A DNA stretch of 64,000 nt, taken from NCBI GenBank assembly GCA_900549825.1, contig URQB01000012.1, positions 1 to 64,000 of the forward strand, written 5' to 3'. The notes below the pieces were generated by a model, which saw only the letters and a list, made by a program, of their open reading frames with translations, did not search any database and was not told the origin of the DNA. This stretch comes from an uncultured Oscillospiraceae bacterium (GTDB taxonomy: Bacteria; Bacillota; Clostridia; Oscillospirales; Acutalibacteraceae). This document shows positions 17,215 to 26,283 of this stretch, one piece after another. Each line of letters starts with the position of its first letter. Within the stretch, counting starts at the first letter, position 1. Position numbers and translations under genes: made by a program.

Positions 17215-17400
17215 CCAAAAATACGGGGTAAAAGTATGCAAAAAACGGGGCGCGAAAATTTAACAATTTGTGAATATTTTGAAACCACCCGAAAATCGCC
17301 GTTTTTGCCGCATTCAGGCCTCTTTTGAACCGCTTTTGAAAGGGCATTCACGCCGCCGCGCCGCACGCCGCGGCAGGGTCCCGCAGGCCTCTCCAACCGG

Positions 17401-17430
17401 TTTGACACGCTCCTGTCAAACGGCTATAAT
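17401..17430 (+). promoter_or_regulatory. consensus promoter with overlapping palindrome
   Basis: A perfect TTGACA (17402-17407), 17-nt spacer and TATAAT (17425-17430). The inverted repeat TTTGACA...TGTCAAA (17401-17407 with 17414-17420) covers the -35 box and half of the spacer, an ideal place for a repressor. It drives the CNNM transporter gene. Confidence 0.75.
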
Positions 17431-17436
17431 AATGCA

Positions 17437-17591
17437 AAACTGCTTTGTAATGTAAGGGAAAGCCTCCTGAATTGACAGGGGAATACACACAGGCGCGGCC
17501 GTTGCTGTGCCAACTGGGTTGCCCCTGCCGGCCATAGGCAAGCCTTTTTACAAAATCTTCGCAAAGCAATCAGGAAAGGAGCCAGTCCCCT
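17437..17591 (+). promoter_or_regulatory. long structured 5' leader of the CNNM transporter gene
   Basis: About 155 nt separate the promoter from the start codon. The leader contains long-range complementarity (CAGGGG near 17480 with CCCCTG near 17524; TGTAA near 17450 with TTACA near 17549) and no credible reading frame. A metal-responsive riboswitch would fit a metal transporter, but I could not match it to the yybP-ykoY, M-box or other consensus I know. Confidence 0.35.
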
Positions 17592-19028
17592 ATGGATGAC
17601 CCGGACCCTGCCGGAAACATCATTCTGCAGCTTCTATTGCTGCTTGTGCTCATTTTGGTCAACGCCTTTTTTGCCATGTCCGAGATCGCGGTGATCTCGC
17701 TCAACGACAACAAAATCCAGAAGATGGCGGAGGAAGGCCATAAAAAGGCCAGGCAGATCCAACGCCTGACGGCAAACTCCAGCAATTTTCTCTCCACCAT
17801 CCAGATCGGCGTTACGCTGGCAGGCTTTCTGACCTCCGCCTCGGCTTCGCAGACCTTTGCGGATAAGCTCGCCTCAGCGATCGCGCAGCCCAAGGTGGTG
17901 GCCGTAATCCCCTACAGCGTCATCAGCGGCTTTGCGATGGTGATCATCACGCTGATCATGTCCTACTTCTCCCTCGTGCTCGGCGAGCTTGTGCCGAAAA
18001 AGATTGCGATGCAGAAGCCGGAAAAGGTCTCCTTTATGGCGGTCGGTCCCCTGCTTTTTGTCGCAAAGATCACAAAGCCGGTGGTAAAGCTCCTCTCCTT
18101 CTCCACCAATCTGGTGGTCCGGCTGTTCGGCTTCGACCCGAATGCGGATGAGGAGGATGTCACTGCGGAGGAAATCCGCATGATGGTCGACGTGGGTGAG
18201 GAAAAGGGCGTCATCGAAAACACCCAGAAGGAAATGATCAACAATATCTTCGAATTTGACGATATGGACGTTGGCGACATCATGACGCACCGCACGGAGA
18301 TGTTTGCGGTGGAGGTCAACGACCCGCTCGAGGAGGTCGTCAAAATCTCGATGGAGGAAGGGTACTCCCGCATCCCCGTCTATGACGACGATCCGGATAA
18401 TATCATCGGCATCGCCTATGCGAAGGATCTGCTCAAATACGTCGGGCGCGACCTTCCAAGGGATCAAACCCTGCGCGATATCATGCGCAAGGCGTATTAC
18501 GTCCCGGAGACCAAGCACTGCGACGAGCTTTTTAAGGAAATGAGCGAGAGCCACGTGCAGATGGCGATCGTCGTCGACGAATACGGCGGCACGGCAGGCC
18601 TTGTCACGCTGGAAGACGTTCTGGAAAGCATCGTCGGCAATATTCAGGACGAATACGACAATGAAGACGAAGAAATCTCCAAAATCAACGACACCACCTT
18701 CACAATCGACGGCACCGCGGATCTCGACGAGGTTGACGAGCTCATTGGGGCAGACCTGCCGGAGGGCGATTACGACACGCTCGGCGGCTTCATCACGAGC
18801 CAGCTCGGCTTCCTGCCCGGCGATGGAGAGATGAACGTGGTGGAATATGAAAACGTCCGCTTTACCGTGCTGAGCGTGGAAGAGCGCCGCATCGGGAAGG
18901 TTCGTGTGGAAATCCTGCCCCACGGGGGAGCGCGGGAAGAAGAGGCTGAATCTTTCAATGAAAAAAAGCGCCGTCACCTGCTGCACGAGCGGGAGACGGA
19001 TGGGGCAGCCGAGGAGAAGCCAGACTGA
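17592..19028 (+). CDS. CNNM/HlyC-CorC family transporter
   Basis: Membrane protein of 478 residues with, in order, a DUF21 (CNNM) transmembrane domain (about 1-190, three or four membrane segments, GELVPKKIA motif), a pair of CBS domains (about 215-335: DIMTHRTEMFAV, EGYSRIPVYDDD, MAIVVDEYGG) and a C-terminal CorC/HlyC domain. Relatives export Mg2+ or are annotated as hemolysins; the substrate is not proven here. AAAGGAG lies 10 nt before the ATG. It is a single-gene unit with its own strong promoter and a terminator 45 nt after the stop. Confidence 0.93.
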   Translation: MDDPDPAGNIILQLLLLLVLILVNAFFAMSEIAVISLNDNKIQKMAEEGHKKARQIQRLTANSSNFLSTIQIGVTLAGFLTSASASQTFADKLASAIAQPKVVAVIPYSVISGFAMVIITLIMSYFSLVLGELVPKKIAMQKPEKVSFMAVGPLLFVAKITKPVVKLLSFSTNLVVRLFGFDPNADEEDVTAEEIRMMVDVGEEKGVIENTQKEMINNIFEFDDMDVGDIMTHRTEMFAVEVNDPLEEVVKISMEEGYSRIPVYDDDPDNIIGIAYAKDLLKYVGRDLPRDQTLRDIMRKAYYVPETKHCDELFKEMSESHVQMAIVVDEYGGTAGLVTLEDVLESIVGNIQDEYDNEDEEISKINDTTFTIDGTADLDEVDELIGADLPEGDYDTLGGFITSQLGFLPGDGEMNVVEYENVRFTVLSVEERRIGKVRVEILPHGGAREEEAESFNEKKRRHLLHERETDGAAEEKPD

Positions 19029-19072
19029 TGCCAAGGCGTAACCGCCTTTTGCAGATATCACGCAATCAAACC

Positions 19073-19108
19073 AGGGCGCGTCGCAGATGTATTGCAACGC
19101 GCCCTTTT
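19073..19108 (+). terminator. terminator of the CNNM transporter gene
   Basis: AGGGCGCGT (19073-19081) pairs with ACGCGCCCT (19097-19105), followed by TTTT. It lies between two convergent genes and may also shield the end of the Dlt-like operon. Confidence 0.8.
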
Positions 19109-19123
19109 CTATCTCAAATATTG

Positions 19124-20245
19124 TTACGTTGCCAGCGCTTTCTTGGAATGCAGCGGCGGCTTCGGCGATTGATTGCGCTTCTCCAGCTCCTTTTGCCGGT
19201 TGCGCTCATAATAGGAGGCGTCCTCCTTCCAGAAGGCATAGGCCGGATCCTGCCGGCGATCCGGCAGATCGTAGTGTTCCTTGAGATAAGCGCCCAAATA
19301 AGCGGTCGCTCGCTCCGCGCCGAACAGGTTCAGATGGTCCCCCCCGTCCTTGGAATGCTTTGTCCAGTCAAATTCCATACGGCCCTCCTGCCCCTCTACG
19401 TTTAAATCCAGGAAGGGCAGGCCGTTTTGTGCTGCAAATTCGGAAACCGCCTGATGCTTCTCATAGCTCCAGGAGCTTGCGGAGGGCATTTCCAGCAGCA
19501 TGAGCTGGATGCCGCGCTCTTTGCACAGCTCCATGACCTTCGTCAGGCAGCGCAGGGCCTCTTTGCTCAGCGGCTCATCCCTGCCGCCCGGCTCCATATA
19601 ATCGTAGCCGCCCTCATAGGGCACCGTCATCGTATGAATCAAATATCCTTTGCCCACATAATGGTAAAACTTACGGCGGATATCCGTAAAATCGTCCCGC
19701 GTCAGCTCCTTCCAGCGGGAATGATATTTGACGCCCGCAAACAGATAGCCGACGCCCGTGCCCACCGCGTTGTTGAGAAACGTATCGGAATAACCGTATA
19801 CCTGCCGTGGAAACGCCTTCACCTTATCTATCAACATTTTCCAGTGGTTTTTATGCATATTGGGGTTGCGGTACATCGCATCCACTTCCAGCACCAGCAC
19901 CCGGGGGGACTGGCGGGACAACGCCTCCTTAACACGCAGCCATGCGGTCAGGGGATTCTGGCGCGGCTGCCCGCTGGCAAAACTCGTGATCCCATATTGG
20001 TTGTACAGATCAATCGGAGAGATCCCGTTATTGAGATCGCTGTTGCCGACCATCACGACGTCCAGCGTATGGTCCGGCTCGCCGAGATACCCGGTGACTA
20101 CCGTCCCCAGCGTCGAATCCTCCGCCTTATCGTTGCGGGGGACGAGCACCATGGAACACAGCTGAAGCAACAGCAGGAAAATCAGGGAAAAGCAGACGCA
20201 TTTGGCTGCCCTTCGGATTATTGTTTTCGTCAGTTCATTTCGCAC
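19124..20245 (-). CDS. SGNH/DltD-like protein of a surface acylation operon
   Basis: A 373-residue protein with an N-terminal membrane anchor (about 17-34) and an extracytoplasmic SGNH-like domain: block I is VGNSD (residues 67-71) and the late Asp-His pair is in GDHLNLFG. In Dlt-type pathways this component transfers the acyl group from the MBOAT partner to the surface polymer. It is the last gene of a four-gene operon (ligase, carrier, MBOAT, this), 48 nt after the MBOAT stop. Overall similarity to textbook DltD is limited, and it could equally resemble AlgX/AlgJ-type proteins. Confidence 0.75.
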   Translation of the reverse strand: MRNELTKTIIRRAAKCVCFSLIFLLLLQLCSMVLVPRNDKAEDSTLGTVVTGYLGEPDHTLDVVMVGNSDLNNGISPIDLYNQYGITSFASGQPRQNPLTAWLRVKEALSRQSPRVLVLEVDAMYRNPNMHKNHWKMLIDKVKAFPRQVYGYSDTFLNNAVGTGVGYLFAGVKYHSRWKELTRDDFTDIRRKFYHYVGKGYLIHTMTVPYEGGYDYMEPGGRDEPLSKEALRCLTKVMELCKERGIQLMLLEMPSASSWSYEKHQAVSEFAAQNGLPFLDLNVEGQEGRMEFDWTKHSKDGGDHLNLFGAERATAYLGAYLKEHYDLPDRRQDPAYAFWKEDASYYERNRQKELEKRNQSPKPPLHSKKALAT

Positions 20246-20293
20246 GCTTCCATCATGCCTTTCGGATTACTTAATCAAATGAGCGTGAGTACG

Positions 20294-21868
20294 TTAAAAC
20301 TGCCCGTAAAGGAACGTGCCCACATGGTAACCGTCTCCGTAAATTCCGAAAACGATCACGCTGAACAGTGCTGTAAAATAGATCACCCAGCGTATGGGCA
20401 ACGGCTGCTTTGCAATCAGCGCGCGAACGCTGATATTTCGCTCCTGCAGCACGCTTACCACCAGCATCAGCAGCACAGCAATGCTGAGCAGCAGCCAATC
20501 GGCCGCCACAAACTTCGGCATCAGCAGGCTTCCACCCAAAAACGGCCCGCGGAACATGGAGGCAAATACGGAACCGGCGGCACCGAGACCCGGCGCGCGG
20601 AAAATCAGCATACCGAAATAGACAAATACGCAGGTACGAATGATCTGGAAAACACGCCAGGGCGTCCCCTCCCGGTCGATATGCAGCACTGCGAGCGCCT
20701 TCACGGAGAGCGGCTCAAAAAGCGTGCCGATCGTCATGATCACATAATAATAGAGGCCATAAACGATAAATTTCCATCCCGCCCCGTGCCACAGGCCGTT
20801 GCCGAACCAGACGAAAAACAGCGCGCAGATTGCGGGAAGCTGGCGGCCGGCATGCCCTTTAAAGATTTTTTTGGCCTTCTTCCCAAGCGCAAGAATCGGT
20901 TTGGAGAGCGAGACCGGATAAAACACATAATCGCGCAGCCATGCGCCGAGCGTAATATGCCAGCGGCGCCAGAATTCCTGAACGGAGGTTGAGAAAAACG
21001 GGCGGCGGAAATTCAGCGCCATCTGAATGCCGAACAGTCGCGCCACGCCGCGCACAATATCCATGACGCCGGAAAAATCGGCGTAAATCTGGATGGTGTA
21101 CAGCAATACGGCCAATATGACAGGAAGGCCCGTATATGCTGCGCTGTCATGGAAAACGGCATCTACGAAAATGCCCGCCCGGTCCGCTACCACCATCTTT
21201 TTGAACAGGCCCCACAGAATCATCTCCATGCCGTGCAGGAGATTGGCGCAGCTTGCGCGGTGCGGCTCATAGAGCTGGTGCGCCAGCTGGCCGTAGCGCC
21301 CGATCGGGCCCTCGACGATCTGCGGGAAAAAGGAGATAAACAAGGCAAGCCTGCCGAAATGCCGGTCCGGCTCCGCCTTTCCGCGGTAAACATCCACCAC
21401 ATAGCTGACCGACTGCAGGGTATAGTACGAAATGCCCAGCGGCATAATCAGCTTCAGGTGCGGCACAGGGGAAAGCCCGGAAAACAGGCCGAAGATGGAA
21501 TTAACCGTATCCCCAAAAAAATTGAAATATTTAAAGAAAAGCAACAGGCCGAAATTAAACAGCACCGCCACAAGCACAACCAGCTTCTTCCTGCCGGTCG
21601 TCTTTTGCCGCAGCGCCTTCCTCTCCTCTTTGGGCACCGTCTTTTTTGCAAGATTGAATTGCGCATTGATCCGCCCGAGCGCCAGGCCGGACAGATACAC
21701 GGAAACCGTTGTCGCCAGCAGGCTGAACAGTAACAGCTTGCTTGACAGGAAATAGAAAACATAGCTCGCCGCCAGCAAAACGCCCCAGCGCGCGCGTTGG
21801 GGCATCAAAAAATAGAGCAGTCCGGTGACAAGCATAAATATAATAAAGGTAAACGCAGTATAGCTCAT
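20294..21868 (-). CDS. MBOAT O-acyltransferase (DltB/AlgI-like)
   Basis: Polytopic membrane-bound O-acyltransferase, 524 residues and about ten or more membrane segments. Family motifs are FFPQIVEGPIGRY, YADFSGVMDI, EFWRRWHITLGAWLRDYVFYP and the catalytic-histidine motif LWHGAGW. In Dlt-like systems the MBOAT moves the activated acyl group from the carrier protein across the membrane. It lies third in the operon, between the carrier and the SGNH gene. The 142-nt gap before it holds an 8-bp hairpin (21931-21938 with 21956-21963) that may partly attenuate transcription. Confidence 0.9.
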   Translation of the reverse strand: MSYTAFTFIIFMLVTGLLYFLMPQRARWGVLLAASYVFYFLSSKLLLFSLLATTVSVYLSGLALGRINAQFNLAKKTVPKEERKALRQKTTGRKKLVVLVAVLFNFGLLLFFKYFNFFGDTVNSIFGLFSGLSPVPHLKLIMPLGISYYTLQSVSYVVDVYRGKAEPDRHFGRLALFISFFPQIVEGPIGRYGQLAHQLYEPHRASCANLLHGMEMILWGLFKKMVVADRAGIFVDAVFHDSAAYTGLPVILAVLLYTIQIYADFSGVMDIVRGVARLFGIQMALNFRRPFFSTSVQEFWRRWHITLGAWLRDYVFYPVSLSKPILALGKKAKKIFKGHAGRQLPAICALFFVWFGNGLWHGAGWKFIVYGLYYYVIMTIGTLFEPLSVKALAVLHIDREGTPWRVFQIIRTCVFVYFGMLIFRAPGLGAAGSVFASMFRGPFLGGSLLMPKFVAADWLLLSIAVLLMLVVSVLQERNISVRALIAKQPLPIRWVIYFTALFSVIVFGIYGDGYHVGTFLYGQF

Positions 21869-22010
21869 TTGCGGCTGTCCCCCAATTGAAATGGCCTTGC
21901 GCCAATCCCTGTAAGGTTTTCAGAAAAGAGCATCTCCCTGCCCACCTCGCAGACGGGGAGATGTCAGTGATTTGCTATCCTCAGTTTCAGTCAGTCGGAA
22001 AACAAACGGC

Positions 22011-22244
22011 TCATTCGTCCTGCAGCCGCTCAATCAGCGCCATCATCGCTTCCACGGAATTGAAGTTTTCCGGGCGCAGATCGACAACGGAGATTTCCAC
22101 ATCGAATGCATCGTCGATTTCCGACACCAGAGATACAACATCCAGAGAGTCCAGAATGCCATCGTCAAACAGGCGCGTCTGCCCCTCGAATTCCACACCG
22201 GGCTTAAGTTCCTGCAGGATTTCCAATAATTCTTCCATATTCAT
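22011..22244 (-). CDS. acyl carrier protein (DltC-like)
   Basis: A carrier of 77 residues with the phosphopantetheine serine Ser33 in the motif GILDSLDVVSL, and the acidic helical composition of carrier proteins. Two starts are possible: ATG 22244 (MNMEELLEIL), used here, or ATG 22265, which overlaps the ligase stop as ATGA and would couple translation. Neither has a strong Shine-Dalgarno. It presumably receives the amino acid activated by the upstream ligase and presents it to the MBOAT protein. Confidence 0.88.
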   Translation of the reverse strand: MNMEELLEILQELKPGVEFEGQTRLFDDGILDSLDVVSLVSEIDDAFDVEISVVDLRPENFNSVEAMMALIERLQDE

Positions 22245-22261
22245 TGCGCTTCTTTCTATCA

Positions 22262-23800
22262 TCATTTTTTCTTGTTTTCTTTTGAAACATCCAGCTCCCG
22301 GTAATGCTCTCCCAGCCACTTTCGGTCCAGCTTGCCGTTGGCATTATAAGGCATCTTACGGGTCTGGACCACAAGGTTCGGCACCATATAGGACGGGAGT
22401 CTTCCCTTCGCAAGCTGGAGGATTTCCTCTTTGGGGGCCATTCCCTCATACACGAGAATCAGTTTATCGCGCTTTGCGTCGTACAGGCAGACGCAGACCT
22501 CCACGCCCTCACAGGCGGAAACGGCGGCCTCGATCTCGCCCAGCTCGATCCGGTAGCCCATATGCTTGATCTGGAAATCCTTCCGGCCCATGTAGACGAG
22601 CTCGCCGCGCTCGTTATAATACACAAGGTCTCCCGTTTTGTAAATCAGCTCGGGATAGGTCCGATTGAGCGGATTCTGAACGAAGCTCGCCGCCGTCTTT
22701 TCCGGCGCGCCGTAATATCCCATCGCAAGGAACGAGCCGCGCACGCACAGCTCCCCAAGCTCGCCGGGAGCGGGCTCACAGCCGTTTTCATCCAGCACCA
22801 GCAGGCCGCAGTTATCGCATGCACGGCCGATTGGCAGCGATTCGTCATTCCGAAACGGGCGGTCGACAATGTAATACGCGCAGATGTCAGTCACTTCCGT
22901 TGGCCCATAGAGGTTTGCAAACAGCGCCTGCGGATAGTGTGAGCGCCATACATTCAGCCATTTCACCGGCATGACCTCGCCTGCAAAAAGGATCGTTGAA
23001 AGCGCGGAGGGCTTCACATAATCCAGCGCCTTCATGCGAGCGATCAGACCAAGCGCAGACGGCACCCAATAGATGGTGTTTACCTGATGCTCTTCCAGAT
23101 ATTCAAGCAGCTGGACCGGGAACGAAAAATAGGATTTCGGCGGCATGCAAAGCGTCGCACCGCTCTGAAGCGTCGCAAAAATATCGAGCACAGACATGCT
23201 GAAATAAAACGGCGTCTGGCTGGCAAACACGGTATCTTGCGTGATCTGGAATGTCTGCGTCACCCAGTGCGCGTAATGGATCACGCTGCGGTGGCACACC
23301 ACCGTCCCCTTCGGCACGCCTGTGGAGCCCGAGGTAAACAGCGCATACAGCGGGTCGGTGTCGAGCACCCGGTCACGAATGCGCTTGAGCGCGTCCGCGC
23401 TGCGGGGCGTCTGAGAGATTTCCTCAACCAGCACCAGCTTGGCATCGCCCAGAAACTCCGCCGCAGCCTGTGCATGCGCGGCATCCGTCACCACCGCCGC
23501 CGGGGATAGCGTGTTGAAAATACTCTGAATCCGGGCCGCCGGCATATGCGTATCGATAACCGTATAAAAACCGCCGCTGTATGCAACGCCCAGCATCGCC
23601 GCCAGGCAGGAAATCCCTTTCTCCAGATAGACGGCAACCGGGCGGCCGTAAGCCTGAAGCGCGAGCAGGCCCGTACCGGCCGACTGGCAGAGATCTAAAA
23701 AGGAAGCATATGTAATGGAATCCTTTCCTTCGGCAAACGCCGTTTTTTTCGGGAACCTCTGTGCGGAATGCTCCAGCAATTCGAGAACATTCTTTATCAT
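22262..23800 (-). CDS. AMP-dependent ligase (DltA-like adenylation enzyme)
   Basis: Stand-alone adenylation enzyme, 512 residues, first gene of the Dlt-like operon. Core motifs: A3 FTSGSTGVPKG (155-165), A5 NLYGPTEVTD, A7 YKTGD, A8 GRKDFQIKHMGYRIELGEIE, A10 NGKLDRK with the catalytic lysine. The partners (carrier, MBOAT, SGNH) make it a DltA analogue that loads an amino acid on the carrier. In DltA the motif is FCGE and the Cys enforces D-alanine; here it is FAGE with Ala273, so the substrate may differ. Gene order is A-C-B-D, not the usual A-B-C-D. GGAGGG precedes the ATG. Confidence 0.85.
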   Translation of the reverse strand: MIKNVLELLEHSAQRFPKKTAFAEGKDSITYASFLDLCQSAGTGLLALQAYGRPVAVYLEKGISCLAAMLGVAYSGGFYTVIDTHMPAARIQSIFNTLSPAAVVTDAAHAQAAAEFLGDAKLVLVEEISQTPRSADALKRIRDRVLDTDPLYALFTSGSTGVPKGTVVCHRSVIHYAHWVTQTFQITQDTVFASQTPFYFSMSVLDIFATLQSGATLCMPPKSYFSFPVQLLEYLEEHQVNTIYWVPSALGLIARMKALDYVKPSALSTILFAGEVMPVKWLNVWRSHYPQALFANLYGPTEVTDICAYYIVDRPFRNDESLPIGRACDNCGLLVLDENGCEPAPGELGELCVRGSFLAMGYYGAPEKTAASFVQNPLNRTYPELIYKTGDLVYYNERGELVYMGRKDFQIKHMGYRIELGEIEAAVSACEGVEVCVCLYDAKRDKLILVYEGMAPKEEILQLAKGRLPSYMVPNLVVQTRKMPYNANGKLDRKWLGEHYRELDVSKENKKK

Positions 23801-23856
23801 ATGCGTTCCCTCCTCGTTTTTATCAGTCCGTGAGGCTGTTAAAACCTCTGTTGAAA

Positions 23857-23885
23857 AGTATATCGGCTGCCGCGGGTTTCGTCAA
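23857..23885 (-). promoter_or_regulatory. promoter of the Dlt-like operon
   Basis: TTGACG (23880-23885), 17 nt, TATACT (23857-23862) on the minus strand, ending about 55 nt before the ligase start. Both boxes are 5 of 6 matches to consensus. Confidence 0.75.
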
Positions 23886-23948
23886 TACGTCCTTTCGGAA
23901 AGTAACGAAATTGTAAGAAACCTGTTACCAATTGAAATGTTTTCATAA

Positions 23949-24620
23949 TCATTTATGATATCTCTTTTCAAAAAAAGAAATGAGAAGCGGCGCAAGCTTA
24001 TCCGGGTCATGCACATAGCTTCCATGGCTCTCCCCGGGTAATATTTTCAGCTCCGCATTTGGAATCTGCGCCGCGATGAAACGCGTATCCTCCTCGCGAA
24101 TCACATCCCTTTCTCCCGCCATCACGAGCGTGGGAACCGCAATGCGGCTCAGTTCCGCCTGCGTGAGTGCAGGGCCGTGCAGCATCATGCCGATCCGCTC
24201 ATTTTTTGCAACTGTGTAAAGCAGGCGATAGGTAAAGCGATTGCGGGGCTTGAGGCCCGCAGGGCTGGAATTTGCCCCGCTGACCGCCAGCTTTGAGAGC
24301 AGCCCCGGCCAGCCGGACGCAACGAGCAGGCCGACGATGCCGCCATCGCTGAAGCCATAAAGCATCGGCTTCTCTAGCCCAAGTGCCTGAATCAGGGCCG
24401 CGGTGTCACTGGCAAGCTGCTCATAGGAAAGCGGGCCGGCCTTGCCGCTCTTCCCGTGCCCCCGGCTATCAGGCGCGTAGACCGTATAGGACCCGGCAAG
24501 CTTCTCGATCAGGCCGTCGAAGGTGTGGTGGCTGCCACCGTTGCCGTGCAGCAACACCACCGGGCACCCTCTCCCTCTTTTTTCATAATAAATCGGAATA
24601 CCGTTGACTTGAAGCTCCAT
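23949..24620 (-). CDS. alpha/beta hydrolase
   Basis: Short alpha/beta hydrolase (223 residues). The oxyanion-hole motif LLHGNGGS, nucleophile elbow GFSDGG (Ser about 91), catalytic Asp near AGERDVI and His in GESHGSY are visible, so the triad is complete. The lid region is reduced. GGAGG lies 7 nt before ATG 24620 and only 4 nt before the upstream ATG 24623. The substrate cannot be read from the sequence. It stands alone, upstream of the Dlt-like operon promoter and on the same strand. Confidence 0.88.
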   Translation of the reverse strand: MELQVNGIPIYYEKRGRGCPVVLLHGNGGSHHTFDGLIEKLAGSYTVYAPDSRGHGKSGKAGPLSYEQLASDTAALIQALGLEKPMLYGFSDGGIVGLLVASGWPGLLSKLAVSGANSSPAGLKPRNRFTYRLLYTVAKNERIGMMLHGPALTQAELSRIAVPTLVMAGERDVIREEDTRFIAAQIPNAELKILPGESHGSYVHDPDKLAPLLISFFEKRYHK

Positions 24621-24791
24621 CATATAGCCTCCATGAAAAATGATTGATCAGGAAAAAGCATACAGAATATAACATCCGTTCTCTGCCTCCATACGGTTTG
24701 CAGGCCTCGCGTATTGTCCTGCGCCGTTCAAGAGTCAATCTGAATTATTGTAGGGGGAAAACATATTTCTGTCAAGCCAGACACTTTTCTG

Positions 24792-24820
24792 TTGACGCAG
24801 ATTACTGAAAAAGCTACAAT
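24792..24820 (+). promoter_or_regulatory. promoter of the GPH transporter gene
   Basis: TTGACG (24792-24797), 17 nt, TACAAT (24815-24820), about 45 nt before the start codon. A second TATAAT at 24826-24831 could serve as an alternative -10. Confidence 0.65.
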
Positions 24821-24864
24821 ACCATTATAATCGTCCTGAACAACTTGAATTTGGAGGAAAGAGA

Positions 24865-26283
24865 ATGGAGAAAACGAAAAGCAAAAAGGACATTCTGTGT
24901 AAATACCTTGGCTATGGCGTGGGTGCCATCGGCATGGATTTGAGCTACGGCCTGTTCAATTCATTCCTGAACAACTACTTTACGGATACCCTGCTCATCA
25001 ATTCTGCTTTTGTCGGTATCGTAGCCTTCTGTGCGCGCATCTGGGACGGCATCAACGATCCCATGATGGGAACAATCGTTGACAACACCCACACACGGGC
25101 CGGAAAATTCCGCCCATGGATTTTGACGGGCGCCATTCTGAATGCCGTTGTGCTCGTATTCCTGTTTACCAACCCCGGCTTCTCTGTGACGGAGGGGAAG
25201 GTCAACATCGGCCTGTATATATATGTGGCGGTGATGTATGTTCTCTGGGGCATGTCCTATACGATCGTCGATATCCCCTACTGGTCCATGGTGCCCGCTC
25301 TGACCAGCGACCCGCAGGAGCGTAATCTCGCCGCAACCTTCCCGCGCTTCTTTTCCGGATTTGGACAAATTATCATCGTCGTACTGACCGTCCCGATGGT
25401 CAATAAAGTGCTCGGTCGGGGCAGTCGTGCGGTTGGATTCAGCCGTTGGGCCGCCATCTGCGGCGTATTGCTGATTCTGGGCTGTCTGGTGACCTTTTTT
25501 ACAACCAAAGAAAAGGTACACGAACAGCCGGGAAACAAGGAAAGCTTTACGTTGGCCCGCGCCTTTCGCACGATCAAAAACAATGACCAGCTGCTTATTT
25601 TCATCCTCACTGCCATCTGCTTTAATACGGGATGGTATTTGACCAACGGACTCGGCATTTATTATTTCAAGTCTGTTCTGGAAAACGAGGAGCTATTTTC
25701 CGCTTTCGGCGTGATTGGCGGCGTCGGCCAGGCGTTGGGGCTGATCCTTCTGCCTGTCCTCTCCAAACGATTCACGCGCAACCGCGTGATTAAAGGCGCG
25801 ATGCTACTCTCGATCGTCGGCTATCTCGGCATGGGCCTGTTCGGTCCGGTGCTCAATCAATTTATTCTCTTCGCCGTTTTCGGCGTACTCGGCTGTATGG
25901 GGATCGGCTGCATGTTCGTGGCGGAAACCATCATGCTTGCGGATATTGTCGATTACGGAGAATTTAAGCTCGGCTACCGCACGGATTCGATCGTGTTCTC
26001 CATGAAGAGCCTGCTTCTGAAGGTGGCGTACTCCATCCAGGCATTGATCATGAATTTCGGCCTTCAGCTCTCCCACTATGAGGGAGCCCTTGCCCATCAG
26101 GCAGCGCCCGCCAAAAACGCAATCTGCATGATGATGTTTGTCATTCCGCCTGTCTTTGTGCTGCTCTCGCTGATCATCTTCTCCAAAAAGTATAAGCTCA
26201 ATGCGGAGCGTATGGAAGAAGTTACAGCATTCATCACGGAAAAGCACGCGCAGGAGCAAAGCATCAGCGATATTGAAAGATAA
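24865..26283 (+). CDS. GPH family sugar:cation symporter
   Basis: Polytopic transporter of the glycoside-pentoside-hexuronide family (MelB-like, major facilitator fold), 472 residues with about 12 membrane segments. Family features: GYGVGAIGMDLSYG near the N-terminus, ARIWDGINDPMMG (the conserved Asp pair that binds the coupling cation), GKFRPW, and YRTDSIVFS in the second half. It probably imports a glycoside. No glycosidase is adjacent; the GH36/GH2 operon lies 33 kb away. GGAGG lies 9 nt before the ATG. Confidence 0.92.
   Translation: MEKTKSKKDILCKYLGYGVGAIGMDLSYGLFNSFLNNYFTDTLLINSAFVGIVAFCARIWDGINDPMMGTIVDNTHTRAGKFRPWILTGAILNAVVLVFLFTNPGFSVTEGKVNIGLYIYVAVMYVLWGMSYTIVDIPYWSMVPALTSDPQERNLAATFPRFFSGFGQIIIVVLTVPMVNKVLGRGSRAVGFSRWAAICGVLLILGCLVTFFTTKEKVHEQPGNKESFTLARAFRTIKNNDQLLIFILTAICFNTGWYLTNGLGIYYFKSVLENEELFSAFGVIGGVGQALGLILLPVLSKRFTRNRVIKGAMLLSIVGYLGMGLFGPVLNQFILFAVFGVLGCMGIGCMFVAETIMLADIVDYGEFKLGYRTDSIVFSMKSLLLKVAYSIQALIMNFGLQLSHYEGALAHQAAPAKNAICMMMFVIPPVFVLLSLIIFSKKYKLNAERMEEVTAFITEKHAQEQSISDIER

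Noticed and set aside
17255..17270. Rex-type operator upstream of the pyruvate:ferredoxin oxidoreductase gene
   Set aside because: Only one half (TTGTTAA) is present; the second half-site is missing and it lies well upstream of the -35 box.
17437..17591. Manganese (yybP-ykoY) or magnesium riboswitch
   Set aside because: Context fits, but I could not find the conserved core sequences; left as an unassigned structured leader.
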